In this document: positions 15,314 through 23,194 of the stretch, piece after piece
Layout: every line of letters starts with the position of its first letter
How positions within the stretch are numbered: position 1 is the first letter of the stretch
The notes under the pieces: model-generated
The model's input: only the letters and a program-made list of their open reading frames with translations
Database searches by the model: none
Told to the model about the DNA's origin: nothing
Program-made: the position numbers and the translations under genes
Assembly: GCA_017460625.1 (NCBI GenBank)
Contig: JAFUAT010000005.1
Span: 1-43,508, forward strand
Direction: 5' to 3'
Source: Candidatus Saccharimonadota bacterium
GTDB lineage: Bacteria; Patescibacteriota; Saccharimonadia; Saccharimonadales; Saccharimonadaceae
DNA length: 43,508 nt

Positions 15314-16654
15314 CTAACTCTCGCTCAGCACACAACGCACTGGGAATCCGTTACGACGACTGAGGTTACTCGCCGAATACACGTTGGACGAATTGAAGTA
15401 CAAGTTATAGGCGCTAGTCGACGAGTAAGACGACGACGACCAATAGTAGCCGTAGCTGCCCCCACTGTAGAACGAACTATTGCTGTAGTAGCCGGCGAGC
15501 AAGAAACTAGGCACTGTACCTGGACCCGCCTGGCTATAGAAGGTTGGGGCATTATCCGGATCCTCATAATAGTTACTGGAGCTCATGCCATACTTTATAG
15601 CCAGTTTATAGAAATCGCCTTTCTTGTAACCCGTAGTACTGGTGGCACTGGAGTCACTTTGGTTTCCTGAGCTTGGTAGTCTCCAGCCGGCTGGGCAGAT
15701 GCTATATGGTGCATCTACACCATTTCCAGTAACGTTTGTTTGGTTACCTGCTGTTGCTGCGAGCCAAGAATAGTAAGAATTGCAAGGCTGAGTAGAAGTA
15801 CAGTCTGCTTGATTCGTTGTAATATTGCCAGAATTATAAACAAAGGCTTTCGTATTGTCATCAAAGCCAGTTTTGCTAGATGCTGGGAGTGTATAATAGT
15901 TATCGCTCGGTACGTCGCTCTTGTCGCTTGAAAGCACTGTGCCACCAGCAAGATTTAGATTGCTAGTCATCCAACATTTGCCATCAGCTAGTCTTGCGAT
16001 GGTGTAGAGGTTGCCATCTCTGGTGTCTGATACGGTGATAGGCTCAGAAGTACAAAGAGTAGGATCTAGATTTTGCATGTCTATGGTTTTGACGTTTCCT
16101 ACTGCAGTGAAGTTTAGAGTGTTGCTGTAGGTACCAGACTGCATAGTGTAATCAGCTTTTGCGGCAAAGCCTAGAGTGGTAACATCATGATTTGCGGTAG
16201 TATCAGTAGTCTTTAGGACGGTGTCTGAGACGAATGGGAAATAGTTGCCAGTAGTACCAATGCGGTAACCCCAACGTTTGTTAGTAAAGGTTTCTTCTGT
16301 GTAGCCGGTTTCGCCATTATCGGCCAATGTATCCATATAGACAGTAGAATCTTCTTCGTTGGTAAGTTTTGAACTATCATCAAGAGACGTCATAATGAGT
16401 TTGTAGCCTGCTGAGTTGTTAGTGCTAACATCAACATTCAGGTCGCTAGTACCGAAGGTTTTACTAGCTGGATTTAGTGGGATAGAAATAGCGTTTGGAA
16501 CGGTGACATTAAGGACTGGAGTGATGGTAACGGAATAGTGTAAATCATTTTCTGCTGCGTATGCAGTATTAGCACCGACAGCTAAAACACCCGCAACCAT
16601 TAAAAATGTCGCTATATATAATATATATGTAGACCGTTTATTTAAAACACCCAT
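15314..16654 (-). CDS. FISUMP-type secreted surface protein (complete paralogue)
   Basis: 446 residues from ATG 16654, which has AAGGAG four nt upstream; a second in-frame ATG at 16669 is possible. A signal peptide ends near AYA-AE. Residues about 40-185 form the beta domain shared with the copy at 1-1032 (VSTNNSAGYKL and SGTYSNTLNF). The FISUMP domain follows: DGKCWMTSNLNLAGG, ICPAGWRLPS, and a Ser/Tyr-rich tail with YYWSSSSYSS and the closing GFPVRCV motif. The last 60 codons use TCG, AGC and TAC heavily, unlike the AT-ending codons upstream. No LPXTG or C-terminal anchor is present. Probably an exported adhesin or ligand binder; function not demonstrated by sequence. Confidence 0.88.
   Translation of the reverse strand: MGVLNKRSTYILYIATFLMVAGVLAVGANTAYAAENDLHYSVTITPVLNVTVPNAISIPLNPASKTFGTSDLNVDVSTNNSAGYKLIMTSLDDSSKLTNEEDSTVYMDTLADNGETGYTEETFTNKRWGYRIGTTGNYFPFVSDTVLKTTDTTANHDVTTLGFAAKADYTMQSGTYSNTLNFTAVGNVKTIDMQNLDPTLCTSEPITVSDTRDGNLYTIARLADGKCWMTSNLNLAGGTVLSSDKSDVPSDNYYTLPASSKTGFDDNTKAFVYNSGNITTNQADCTSTQPCNSYYSWLAATAGNQTNVTGNGVDAPYSICPAGWRLPSSGNQSDSSATSTTGYKKGDFYKLAIKYGMSSSNYYEDPDNAPTFYSQAGPGTVPSFLLAGYYSNSSFYSGGSYGYYWSSSSYSSTSAYNLYFNSSNVYSASNLSRRNGFPVRCVLSES
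15638..15721. repeat. 84-bp segment identical to 1-84
   Basis: Partner of the repeat at the window start, inside the FISUMP domain of the complete copy. Confidence 0.9.
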
Positions 16655-16707
16655 TAGTCTCCTTATCATGACCTCTCCAAAATTAATTTTATTATGTTAA
16701 TGTTTTC

Positions 16708-16716
16708 ATTATAGCA
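16708..16716 (-). promoter_or_regulatory. Promoter of the complete FISUMP gene
   Basis: TGCTATAAT, with the same downstream context (GAAA.CATTA) as the promoter of the copy at 1-1032. No clear -35 is visible. Confidence 0.7.
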
Positions 16717-16780
16717 CAAGTTTTTTATTTTGTGTGAATAATTTTCCACTAATTTCATCATTAACTCAAAATAAGCTTTG

Positions 16781-18064
16781 CTATGGACCCAAACACCCAA
16801 TCGGTATGACAAATACCCCGTCTGGACGACGATAGGCGATTTTGGCAGTACCAGATAAAACGGCCAAAAAGACAGGCTTCTGCGTTTCTGTTTCGTCTAT
16901 TAAGCTTGCGAATTTTAATAATTGCTTTGCCGCTGTATCAATAATATCTACGCCGTCACCTAATTTTATCTCTATGCCTGCCCATTTTCCATCTACGGTA
17001 TGCAGTATTGCATCACACTCCAAACCGTTTTTATCTCTATAATAGAACAGATTCCCCTCCATAGCCTCGATATACACCCGAAGGTCTCGCATCGCCAGAG
17101 ATTCAAAAATCAACCCAAAACTATTAAAATCTTTTAACAAATCCGACTCCGTAGCATACAAAGATGCAACGGCAAGCGACGGGTCAACCAAATTACGTTT
17201 TTTGCTTGTTCTGATATCTGTTTTACTTCGGAGTTTAGGACTCCACGCTTCTACATCATCAACAATGTGGATTTTCTCTAAAATTGCTAAATAATTTGCC
17301 ACAGTAACATCGCTAAGTGTAGCACCAGTATTCTGCGCTACATCAGTTACAACTGTACTAATCTTGGCTGGCTCAGATATCCCACGAGAAAGACTCCTTA
17401 AAAGCGCGCGCATTCTGCCAGGACTGTAATATTCTAATTCTTCGAACCCACCTTCTCGTTCAACAACAGCCTCTATATATTCTCTAGCTACTAGCGTAGG
17501 ATTCTTCGGATTTTTAATCACACTCTCTGGCCAACCACCCCTAGCACAAAGGTGAGCAATGTCTTCTATAACGTAGCTAGAAACACCAGATATCTCATTT
17601 TCCCCATCAAACAGACTTTTCAATGATACTGTGCCACTACTATCTTTAGACTCATACAAAGTCATCGGACGCATCTTGACTGTAGCTATCCGTCCAGCAC
17701 CAGAGTGACGAGGCTTAGACTTGCGTGGCGTGCAAGAACCCGTTAAAATATATTGACCCGACAAATGCGTATTATCTATATCAGTACGAATAGCATCCCA
17801 AATTTCCGGAAAATCTTGCCACTCATCAATCAACCGCGGTTTTTCTCCATTCAAAATAACATTCGGCTGTCCAAGTGCCGCTTCTATCATAGGCTTATTA
17901 GCAGGATCTTGAAGTTTAATGAAACTTTCTGAAAATTGTTCTGCAGTAGTGGATTTGCCACACCATTTGCAGCCGTCTATGCTAATAGCACCAAAAAAAC
18001 TAAGTTTATTCTTGATTTCTTGGTCTATAATTCTTGGTAAATATTCTTGTTTACTACCTGTCAT
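16781..18064 (-). CDS. AAA-family ATPase with DUF4143 C-terminal domain
   Basis: 427 residues. The N-terminal AAA_14-type domain has a Walker A at 31-39 (GCKWCGKST, with unusual Cys/Trp in place of the common GARQVGKTT), a Walker B at 78-83 (LIDEWQ) and the sensor-like YILTGS at 105-110. A winged-helix-like middle section follows, then a DUF4143 domain whose ECDAI..EIKLG segment matches a PD-(D/E)xK nuclease-like core. Proteins of this type are widespread and functionally obscure. The -10 lies 6 nt before the ATG (leaderless), and three 23-bp tandem repeats lie 38-105 nt upstream, which suggests autoregulation (inference). Confidence 0.88.
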   Translation of the reverse strand: MTGSKQEYLPRIIDQEIKNKLSFFGAISIDGCKWCGKSTTAEQFSESFIKLQDPANKPMIEAALGQPNVILNGEKPRLIDEWQDFPEIWDAIRTDIDNTHLSGQYILTGSCTPRKSKPRHSGAGRIATVKMRPMTLYESKDSSGTVSLKSLFDGENEISGVSSYVIEDIAHLCARGGWPESVIKNPKNPTLVAREYIEAVVEREGGFEELEYYSPGRMRALLRSLSRGISEPAKISTVVTDVAQNTGATLSDVTVANYLAILEKIHIVDDVEAWSPKLRSKTDIRTSKKRNLVDPSLAVASLYATESDLLKDFNSFGLIFESLAMRDLRVYIEAMEGNLFYYRDKNGLECDAILHTVDGKWAGIEIKLGDGVDIIDTAAKQLLKFASLIDETETQKPVFLAVLSGTAKIAYRRPDGVFVIPIGCLGP

Positions 18065-18070
18065 ATTAAC

Positions 18071-18079
18071 ATTATACCA
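18071..18079 (-). promoter_or_regulatory. Leaderless-type promoter of the DUF4143 ATPase
   Basis: TGGTATAAT on the minus strand ends 6 nt before ATG 18064. Confidence 0.75.
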
Positions 18080-18101
18080 TAAATATTATAAAATAGGGGT
18101 A

Positions 18102-18169
18102 ACTTGGCACTTTGGCGCAAAAATACTTGGCACTTTGGCGCAAAAATACTTGGCACTTTGGCGCAAAAT
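18102..18169. repeat. Three tandem 23-bp repeats upstream of the DUF4143 ATPase
   Basis: Copies at 18102-18124, 18125-18147 and 18148-18169 share TTGGCACTTTGGCGCAA plus an A-rich joint; the last is one base shorter. Spacing of 23 bp is about two helical turns, as in operator or iteron arrays. There are no spacers, so it is not CRISPR. Confidence 0.92.
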
Positions 18170-18170
18170 C

Positions 18171-18206
18171 AAAAAAAGAAATCAGACAAACGTCTGATTT
18201 CTTTTT
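18171..18206. terminator. Terminator of the ribosomal protein operon
   Basis: AAGAAATCAGAC (18176-18187), loop AAAC, GTCTGATTTCTT (18192-18203), with a T-run on each strand. It follows rpsI on the minus strand by about 22 nt. Confidence 0.88.
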
Positions 18207-18227
18207 AAATCTCCAGTTAGGAGTAAT

Positions 18228-18629
18228 TTAACGCTTAGAGAATTGTTCTTTCTTTCTCGCAGAACGAAGACCGTATTTCTTGCGTTCCTTTTCGCGTGGA
18301 TCGCGTTTCATCATGCCAGCCTTCTTTAGCATCGGGCGAAGGTCCGGAGCTTCTAAGACAAGTGCCTTAGAAATAGCTAGTTTAATAGCGTCCACCTGAC
18401 CTGCCAAACCACCACCTTTTACCAAGATTGTGATGTCATAGGCTTTTTGCTTTTCAGCAATAGCTAGTGGGTCAGTGATTTCCGCAAGATAAGTTTTGTT
18501 GTCAGAAAGATATTCGAGCGCTGGTTTGCCATTGATGGTCATTTCGCCTTTACCTGCATAAAGTCTAGCAGTAGCGGTAGCCGCCTTGCGCCGGCCCAGA
18601 CCATAAACATATTTCTTTGAGTCAGCCAT
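18228..18629 (-). CDS. rpsI: 30S ribosomal protein S9
   Basis: Small-subunit protein whose C-terminal tail reaches the P-site tRNA. 133 residues, with YGLGRRKAATATARL at the start and the conserved end KKYGLRSARKKEQFSKR. The stop of rplM and the start of rpsI overlap (TAATG). Last gene of the alpha-operon block. Confidence 0.98.
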   Translation of the reverse strand: MADSKKYVYGLGRRKAATATARLYAGKGEMTINGKPALEYLSDNKTYLAEITDPLAIAEKQKAYDITILVKGGGLAGQVDAIKLAISKALVLEAPDLRPMLKKAGMMKRDPREKERKKYGLRSARKKEQFSKR

Positions 18630-19054
18630 TATTTAATCTCCTTTGGGTTCTGAGCTGCGTGTGTATGCTCTGCACCAGCAAATACACGAAGTCTCTTTAG
18701 CCTATCTTGAGCTAGTTTATTCTTTGGCAACATTCCCTTGACAGCCGCCATGATTACTCTAGAAGGATCTTTTTCAATCACTTCTTCGAGTTTTAGCTCT
18801 TTCAAACCACCTGGGAATCCACTATGGTGATAATATTTCTTTTGCAGCATCTTGTCACCAGTGACTACCAAATCTTTTGCGTTGATTACTACGACAAAGT
18901 CGCCGTTATCGATGTGTGGAGTATAAGTGACTTTACTCTTCCCCATTAGCTTATCGGCAATTATTACCGCCAATTTACCAAGTGGCTGAGTAGATGCGTC
19001 AATCACCCACCATTCACGCTTGATTTCTGCTTGTTTCTGAGAATAAGTTTTCAT
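18629..19054 (-). CDS. rplM: 50S ribosomal protein L13
   Basis: Early-assembly large-subunit protein, 141 residues (usual 142). WWVIDASTQPLGKLA, HIDNGDFVVVINA and MLPKNKL are family signatures. It overlaps rplQ upstream and rpsI downstream by one base each, so translation is coupled. Confidence 0.98.
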   Translation of the reverse strand: MKTYSQKQAEIKREWWVIDASTQPLGKLAVIIADKLMGKSKVTYTPHIDNGDFVVVINAKDLVVTGDKMLQKKYYHHSGFPGGLKELKLEEVIEKDPSRVIMAAVKGMLPKNKLAQDRLKRLRVFAGAEHTHAAQNPKEIK

Positions 19055-19494
19055 TATTTATCCTCCTTTTTCGCAGGCTTTTTTGTAGATTCTTTTTTAG
19101 ACTCTTTAGCTGGTTTTTCGGTTTTCTTTTCTAGGTCGATGTCGTCGACAAATGAGATAGTACCCATTTCTGCGTTATCGCCCTTACGATATCCAGCGTG
19201 TTCGATTCTAAGGTATCCAGAATCTCTAGAAATTTGTGGTGCAATCACATCTACAAGTAGATTTGCCGCTTCTTGACTATTTAGTCGCGCAATAATCAAT
19301 CTACGGTTATTTAGACCACCTTTTCTTGCCTTAGTAATAAGTTTTTCGGTCTCACGACGAATTTCCTTCGCTCTCGCGAGAGTAGTTGTAATTGTCTGAT
19401 ACTCGATAAGGGAGCACATTAAGCCGCGACTAAGTGCCAACCTCTGATCGGTTTCTCGGCCAAACTTTCGGCCTTTATACTTATGTCGATGCAT
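19054..19494 (-). CDS. rplQ: 50S ribosomal protein L17
   Basis: 146 residues. The core MHRHKYKGRKFGRETDQR, LIEYQTITTTLARAKE and RNG-like RLGDNAEMG region match L17. The last 25 residues form a Lys/Glu-rich low-complexity tail (KPAKESKKESTKKPAKKEDK) absent from typical 120-residue L17. It starts one nt after the rpoA stop. Confidence 0.96.
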   Translation of the reverse strand: MHRHKYKGRKFGRETDQRLALSRGLMCSLIEYQTITTTLARAKEIRRETEKLITKARKGGLNNRRLIIARLNSQEAANLLVDVIAPQISRDSGYLRIEHAGYRKGDNAEMGTISFVDDIDLEKKTEKPAKESKKESTKKPAKKEDK

Positions 19495-19495
19495 A

Positions 19496-20449
19496 TTAAA
19501 TATTTAACTCCGTTAACTTTTCTTTTACTTCGTCTAATGCCTTCGAACCAAAGCCTTTCAAATCTTTGAGATCGCTCTCTGACAAAGTCACGAGATCACG
19601 AATGGTTTTGATGTCGTTATTAATAAGAGCATTAGCTGTTCTTGCCGAGAGATCAAGCTCTTCGATAGACATGGCAAGACCGCCATCATCATCTTCCTGC
19701 TTAAGCCCTGGAGCTGGGGTAGATTCTACCTTGGTTTTACCAGCAAGTGCAGTAAATTGATTTACTAGAATTGCTGCAGCCTCTTCAAATGCGTCTTCTG
19801 GGGTGATAGTACCGTCAGTTTCGATCGAAAGTGTCAACTGTTGCAAATTCGTATCCTGTCCTACACGAGTATTTTCTACTTTGTAGCGAACTCTAAGGAC
19901 TGGAGTAAATACTGCATCAATCGCAATCATATCCGAGTGAACGCGTTCTTCTGAACTTCGCTCAATTGTGAGATAGCCTCTACCAGATTCTACTACAAAG
20001 CGCATCTTTAGAACGAACTTTGGATCATCGATATGACAAATCACTTGGTTTGGATTTGCGATTTCTACGTCTGCTGGAAGTTTGATATCGCCAGCAACTA
20101 CCCGCTTTTCACCATCTTTTTCTGAAGATTGGTCGGCACCTCTAATCTCAAGTGTAAGTTCCACTGGATTATCAGTATGGAGTTTAAATCTAATATTCTT
20201 TAGATTTAGCATAATATCTACTACATCTTCGCGAATGCCAGGAATGGCAGCAAATTCATGCGTAGAGCCTTCAATCGAAAAAGCGGTGATTGCAGCACCT
20301 TTCACGCTAGAGAGTAAGACTCTTCTAAAAGAATTACCGAGCGTGTTTCCATAGCCGTAGTAAAGAGGGCGGATTACAAGGTCAGCCTTATTTTCGCCGG
20401 TCTTCTTGACTTCAGCTAGATTTGCTTCATGAATATTTTTTGTAGTCAT
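19496..20449 (-). CDS. rpoA: RNA polymerase alpha subunit
   Basis: 317 residues, usual length. The N-terminal domain (about 1-230) has GYGNTLGNSFRRVLLSS and PGIREDV for dimerisation and beta/beta-prime assembly. A flexible acidic linker (LKQEDDDGG) leads to the C-terminal domain (about 248-317) with the LDLSARTANALINNDIKTI helix pair that binds UP elements and activators. AAGGAG precedes the ATG. Canonical place between rpsD and rplQ. Confidence 0.98.
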   Translation of the reverse strand: MTTKNIHEANLAEVKKTGENKADLVIRPLYYGYGNTLGNSFRRVLLSSVKGAAITAFSIEGSTHEFAAIPGIREDVVDIMLNLKNIRFKLHTDNPVELTLEIRGADQSSEKDGEKRVVAGDIKLPADVEIANPNQVICHIDDPKFVLKMRFVVESGRGYLTIERSSEERVHSDMIAIDAVFTPVLRVRYKVENTRVGQDTNLQQLTLSIETDGTITPEDAFEEAAAILVNQFTALAGKTKVESTPAPGLKQEDDDGGLAMSIEELDLSARTANALINNDIKTIRDLVTLSESDLKDLKGFGSKALDEVKEKLTELNI

Positions 20450-20458
20450 TTATTCTCC

Positions 20459-21076
20459 TTAGCGTGAGTAATACTCAACGATTAATTGTTCATTGATACC
20501 GGCTTCCGCTTCTTCACGCTTTGGAAGTCCAGTCACTTCAATTTTCATTTTCTTCGCGTCGACCTTTAACCATGAAAGTGGCGTAGCGCCAGCTGCACTG
20601 ATGATATTCGGAAGATTCTTGAAATATTCGGTTTTTGCTGATTTTGGACGTACTTCTAGAACATCACCCGGGTTCAAGCGAATTGATGGAACATCAATTC
20701 TCCTACCATTCAAAGTAAAATGTCCATGCGAGACAAGCTGTCTTGCTTGACGACGAGTAGTAGCAAATCCTGCTCTAAAGACTGCATTATCTGCTCTTCT
20801 CTCTAAGAACTCAAGGAGTTTCTCGCCAGTTAGGCCTTCTGCCTTGGTAGCTTCACGCATTACCTTAGCAAATTGTTTCTCAAGAAGACCATACATACGA
20901 CGAACTTTTTGTTTTTCACGCATTTGAGTCAAATAGAGACTACCACCACGGACTCTTTTATCTCCATGCTCACCTGGAATACCTGGCTTTTTTGCCATAA
21001 TCTTATGAGCTTTAGGAGCAAGCGCAAAACTCTCGCGTCGACTCTGTTTAACAATTGGGGAAATATCTCTTGCCAT
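20459..21076 (-). CDS. rpsD: 30S ribosomal protein S4
   Basis: Primary 16S-binding assembly protein, 205 residues. The S4 RNA-binding domain is at about 95-160 (RADNAVFRAGFATTRRQARQLVSHGHF). The N-terminal zinc-binding cysteines found in many S4 proteins are absent, so this is the cysteine-free form. The start overlaps the rpsK stop by one base. Confidence 0.98.
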   Translation of the reverse strand: MARDISPIVKQSRRESFALAPKAHKIMAKKPGIPGEHGDKRVRGGSLYLTQMREKQKVRRMYGLLEKQFAKVMREATKAEGLTGEKLLEFLERRADNAVFRAGFATTRRQARQLVSHGHFTLNGRRIDVPSIRLNPGDVLEVRPKSAKTEYFKNLPNIISAAGATPLSWLKVDAKKMKIEVTGLPKREEAEAGINEQLIVEYYSR

Positions 21077-21525
21077 TACGGTTTCCTTTCTCCCTTAGGT
21101 CTAACTCCACCATGTGCAATTGGAGTTACATCAGTAATACTATCAATTCTGATACCAACTGTAGAAATTGCTCTGATTGCTGCATCACGACCTAAACCAA
21201 TCCCAGATACATAAACATCTACGGAGTTTAGCGCGTGATTCTTCTTAGCAATATCAAGTGCCTTTTCTGCGGCCACACCAGCTGCAAATGCAGTACCTTT
21301 CTTTGAACCTCTAAAGCCATTGGCTCCAGCGGACGAAGCAGAAAGCACAGCACCAGTTTTGTCAGTCACACTAATAATCGTATTATTAAAAGTGGCTTGA
21401 ATATGAACTGCGCCAGCATTTACAATTCTTTTGCCTTTTTTACCTTTGTTTGACTTTGGTCTGACTTCTGAAGTTTCAGAAGCAACAGTTTCAGTAGTCA
21501 AATTCTTTACTTCTTCTTCTGCCAT
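21076..21525 (-). CDS. rpsK: 30S ribosomal protein S11
   Basis: 149 residues. The core GAVHIQATFNNTIISVTDKTGAVLSASSAGANGFRGSKKGT and the C-terminal THIAHGGVRP-like TPIAHGGVRPKGERKP match S11. An acidic/basic N-terminal extension of about 20 residues (EEEVKNLTTETVASETSE) is added to the usual length of about 129. Follows rpsM by 9 nt. Confidence 0.97.
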   Translation of the reverse strand: MAEEEVKNLTTETVASETSEVRPKSNKGKKGKRIVNAGAVHIQATFNNTIISVTDKTGAVLSASSAGANGFRGSKKGTAFAAGVAAEKALDIAKKNHALNSVDVYVSGIGLGRDAAIRAISTVGIRIDSITDVTPIAHGGVRPKGERKP

Positions 21526-21534
21526 ACACTATCC

Positions 21535-21921
21535 TTAAGTCTTACTTGCTGCCTTAGGTTGTGCACCACCGACCGCGATCGCCTTACCCTTACGAGTACG
21601 TGCATTCGTACGAGTACGCTGGCCGTTGACTGGTAATTTAGCCTTGTGGCGGATACCTTTGTAGGAATTAATATCCTTTAATCGTTTAATATTATTGCTC
21701 ACGAGGCGTTTCAAATCACCCTCAACATGATATTTAGCAGATATAATGTCGTTGATTTTTTGTTCGTCAGCCTCGGTGAGATCTTTCACCCGAGTGGTAG
21801 GCTCGATTTTAGCCTCCGCAAGGATTTTTTTAGAAGTGGTACGTCCAATCCCATAAACGTAAGTGAGACCAATCCACACTTGTTTATCAGACGGAATTAC
21901 CACACTAGCTATTCTAGCCAT
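21535..21921 (-). CDS. rpsM: 30S ribosomal protein S13
   Basis: 128 residues. [21 protein letters not shown] and [12 protein letters not shown] at the N-terminus, [24 protein letters not shown] at the C-terminus. Contacts the P-site tRNA and the inter-subunit bridge. Starts 2 nt after the rpmJ stop. Confidence 0.98.
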   Translation of the reverse strand: MARIASVVIPSDKQVWIGLTYVYGIGRTTSKKILAEAKIEPTTRVKDLTEADEQKINDIISAKYHVEGDLKRLVSNNIKRLKDINSYKGIRHKAKLPVNGQRTRTNARTRKGKAIAVGGAQPKAASKT

Positions 21922-21923
21922 GT

Positions 21924-22040
21924 TTAACCCTGCCTTTGCTTATTCTTAGGTTTTTTCTTATTGATGACTCTAAGTACACCTTTACGGCGGACAATGATGT
22001 CATCTGGGGAGATTTTTTTAACACTTGCACGTACTTTCAT
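21924..22040 (-). CDS. rpmJ: 50S ribosomal protein L36, cysteine-free form
   Basis: A 38-codon gene too short for length-filtered ORF listings. It begins [14 protein letters not shown] and ends KPKNKQRQG, which match L36. The four zinc ligands (CxxC and CxxxxH, usually around 11-32) are replaced: no Cys or His occurs. It sits between infA and rpsM, the canonical location, 2 nt before rpsM. Known zinc-free L36 paralogues are used under zinc limitation in some bacteria; here it seems the only copy in the operon. Confidence 0.93.
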   Translation of the reverse strand: MKVRASVKKISPDDIIVRRKGVLRVINKKKPKNKQRQG

Positions 22041-22105
22041 AGTGTCAAAATATCCTTTCCTATTATGCTGCAACTCCACATTCTTGAAAATCACAGCGGT
22101 TAATA

Positions 22106-22330
22106 TTAATCTTTGAGTCTAAATGAAATACGGCCTTTCGTAAGATCGTAAGGCGTAAGCTCCACTTCAACTCTATCACCCGGCACGAGACGAATATAAT
22201 TCTTGCGCATTTTACCGCTCATGTGGGCAACAATAATATGACCATTCTCGAGTTCAACCCGAAACTGGGTATTCGGCAAAGCTTCAGCAACAATGCCAGT
22301 GAGTTTAATCACTTCCTTTTGACTAGCCAT
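22106..22330 (-). CDS. infA: Translation initiation factor IF-1
   Basis: 74 residues, an OB-fold that blocks the ribosomal A site during initiation. [24 protein letters not shown] and [18 protein letters not shown] are family signatures. Its promoter gives a leader of only about 6 nt. First gene of the block infA-rpmJ-rpsM-rpsK-rpsD-rpoA-rplQ-rplM-rpsI. Confidence 0.98.
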   Translation of the reverse strand: MASQKEVIKLTGIVAEALPNTQFRVELENGHIIVAHMSGKMRKNYIRLVPGDRVEVELTPYDLTKGRISFRLKD

Positions 22331-22343
22331 AAATTACTCTTTT

Positions 22344-22372
22344 ATTATATCGCATTTTCTAGCATTTGTAAA
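22344..22372 (-). promoter_or_regulatory. Promoter of the infA-rpsI ribosomal operon
   Basis: TTTACA (22372-22367), 17-bp spacer, TATAAT (22349-22344), 13 nt before the infA ATG. The -35 ends exactly at the outer base of the 152-bp palindrome. Confidence 0.75.
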
Positions 22373-22523
22373 GAATAAAATATACTAATTTTGCTTGCAT
22401 TTTTAAGGCTGAAAATTTGAAAAAATAGTGATGGAAAGCCGGTACTGAAATACCGGAAGGCTTCCATCAAATTATTTTTTTCAAATTTTCACCTTTGCAA
22501 GCAAAATTAGTATATTTTATTCT
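22372..22523. repeat. 152-bp palindromic element between the sortase and infA
   Basis: Perfect 28-bp terminal arms (22372-22399 and 22496-22523), then a second arm pair (GAAAATTTGAAAAAAT around 22411-22426 and 22473-22490), then a GC-richer inner hairpin (GATGGAAAGCC/GGCTTCCATC with GGTA..TACC at the tip). The right arm contains the last sense codon and stop codon of the sortase. It can act as a terminator in both directions (T-runs flank the inner hairpin). Size and perfect arms also suggest a MITE-like mobile palindrome. Confidence 0.88.
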
Positions 22524-23194
22524 ACTAATATCGCCCTGGTAAACTGCCTTGAAAGATAAGTGCTTTGCGCCTGTGACCATTCTCCCGTACAAGAAATCAA
22601 CGTCACAGACTCTTTTCCTGCCGTTGGCGTCTTAATCGCCGTAGCCATATAATCATTTGAATCACTAAGCGAAACTGCAATGTTTTCTACCACTGAATAG
22701 CGAAACTTCTTTCCATCCCCTCTTTCGATTGTAATTATATCGCCTTCGCTAAGCGTCGGTAAATCCTTAAATACACCCTGCACATGTGGTCCACCATTAT
22801 GTCCGTCAATCAAAAGCGTCCCGCCCTCGCCTGGTTTACCAGAATCGTAATACCAACCTACATCAAAGATATTATTTGGCGTCGAAAGTTCGCCAGCTTG
22901 ATTTATGCCCATTGGAAGTACTCTGGCATTTTTAATCCCAAGTTTGTCAATAGAGAGATATCTCGGCCGATCCGCCGCTACTGTGTATTCGGTAATTTCC
23001 TGTGCCGTCGGAGCAACTTCTACGAGTTCATCACCCATGTCCATCTGCACATCACGTTCGCTGCCTTCCTTTTCGGAATAATATTGATGCTCCCAGGTGG
23101 CAATTCTTATCAAAAATACTAGGAATATGACGCCAAAGATGGCCATGGCCACCCATTTAGCGATTGTCCACCCATTACGAATCTTAAGACTCAT
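22517..23194 (-). CDS. Sortase (class E/F-like)
   Basis: 225 residues with an N-terminal transmembrane anchor (about 12-32) and the sortase beta-barrel from about 75. The catalytic triad is H132 (LIDGHNGG), C202 (LISCTG) and R220 (QFTRAILV). The first residues overlap the secY end by 11 nt, implying coupled expression with the translocon. In most bacteria adk and map occupy this place. The last codon and stop lie in the 152-bp palindrome. Substrate motif unknown. Confidence 0.92.
   Translation of the reverse strand: MSLKIRNGWTIAKWVAMAIFGVIFLVFLIRIATWEHQYYSEKEGSERDVQMDMGDELVEVAPTAQEITEYTVAADRPRYLSIDKLGIKNARVLPMGINQAGELSTPNNIFDVGWYYDSGKPGEGGTLLIDGHNGGPHVQGVFKDLPTLSEGDIITIERGDGKKFRYSVVENIAVSLSDSNDYMATAIKTPTAGKESVTLISCTGEWSQAQSTYLSRQFTRAILVE

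Noticed and set aside
15314-16654. LPXTG sortase substrate
   Set aside because: No LPXTG-like motif or C-terminal hydrophobic anchor is present in this or the other secreted proteins seen to their end.
18102-18169. CRISPR array
   Set aside because: The three repeats are directly joined without unique spacers and there are no cas genes.
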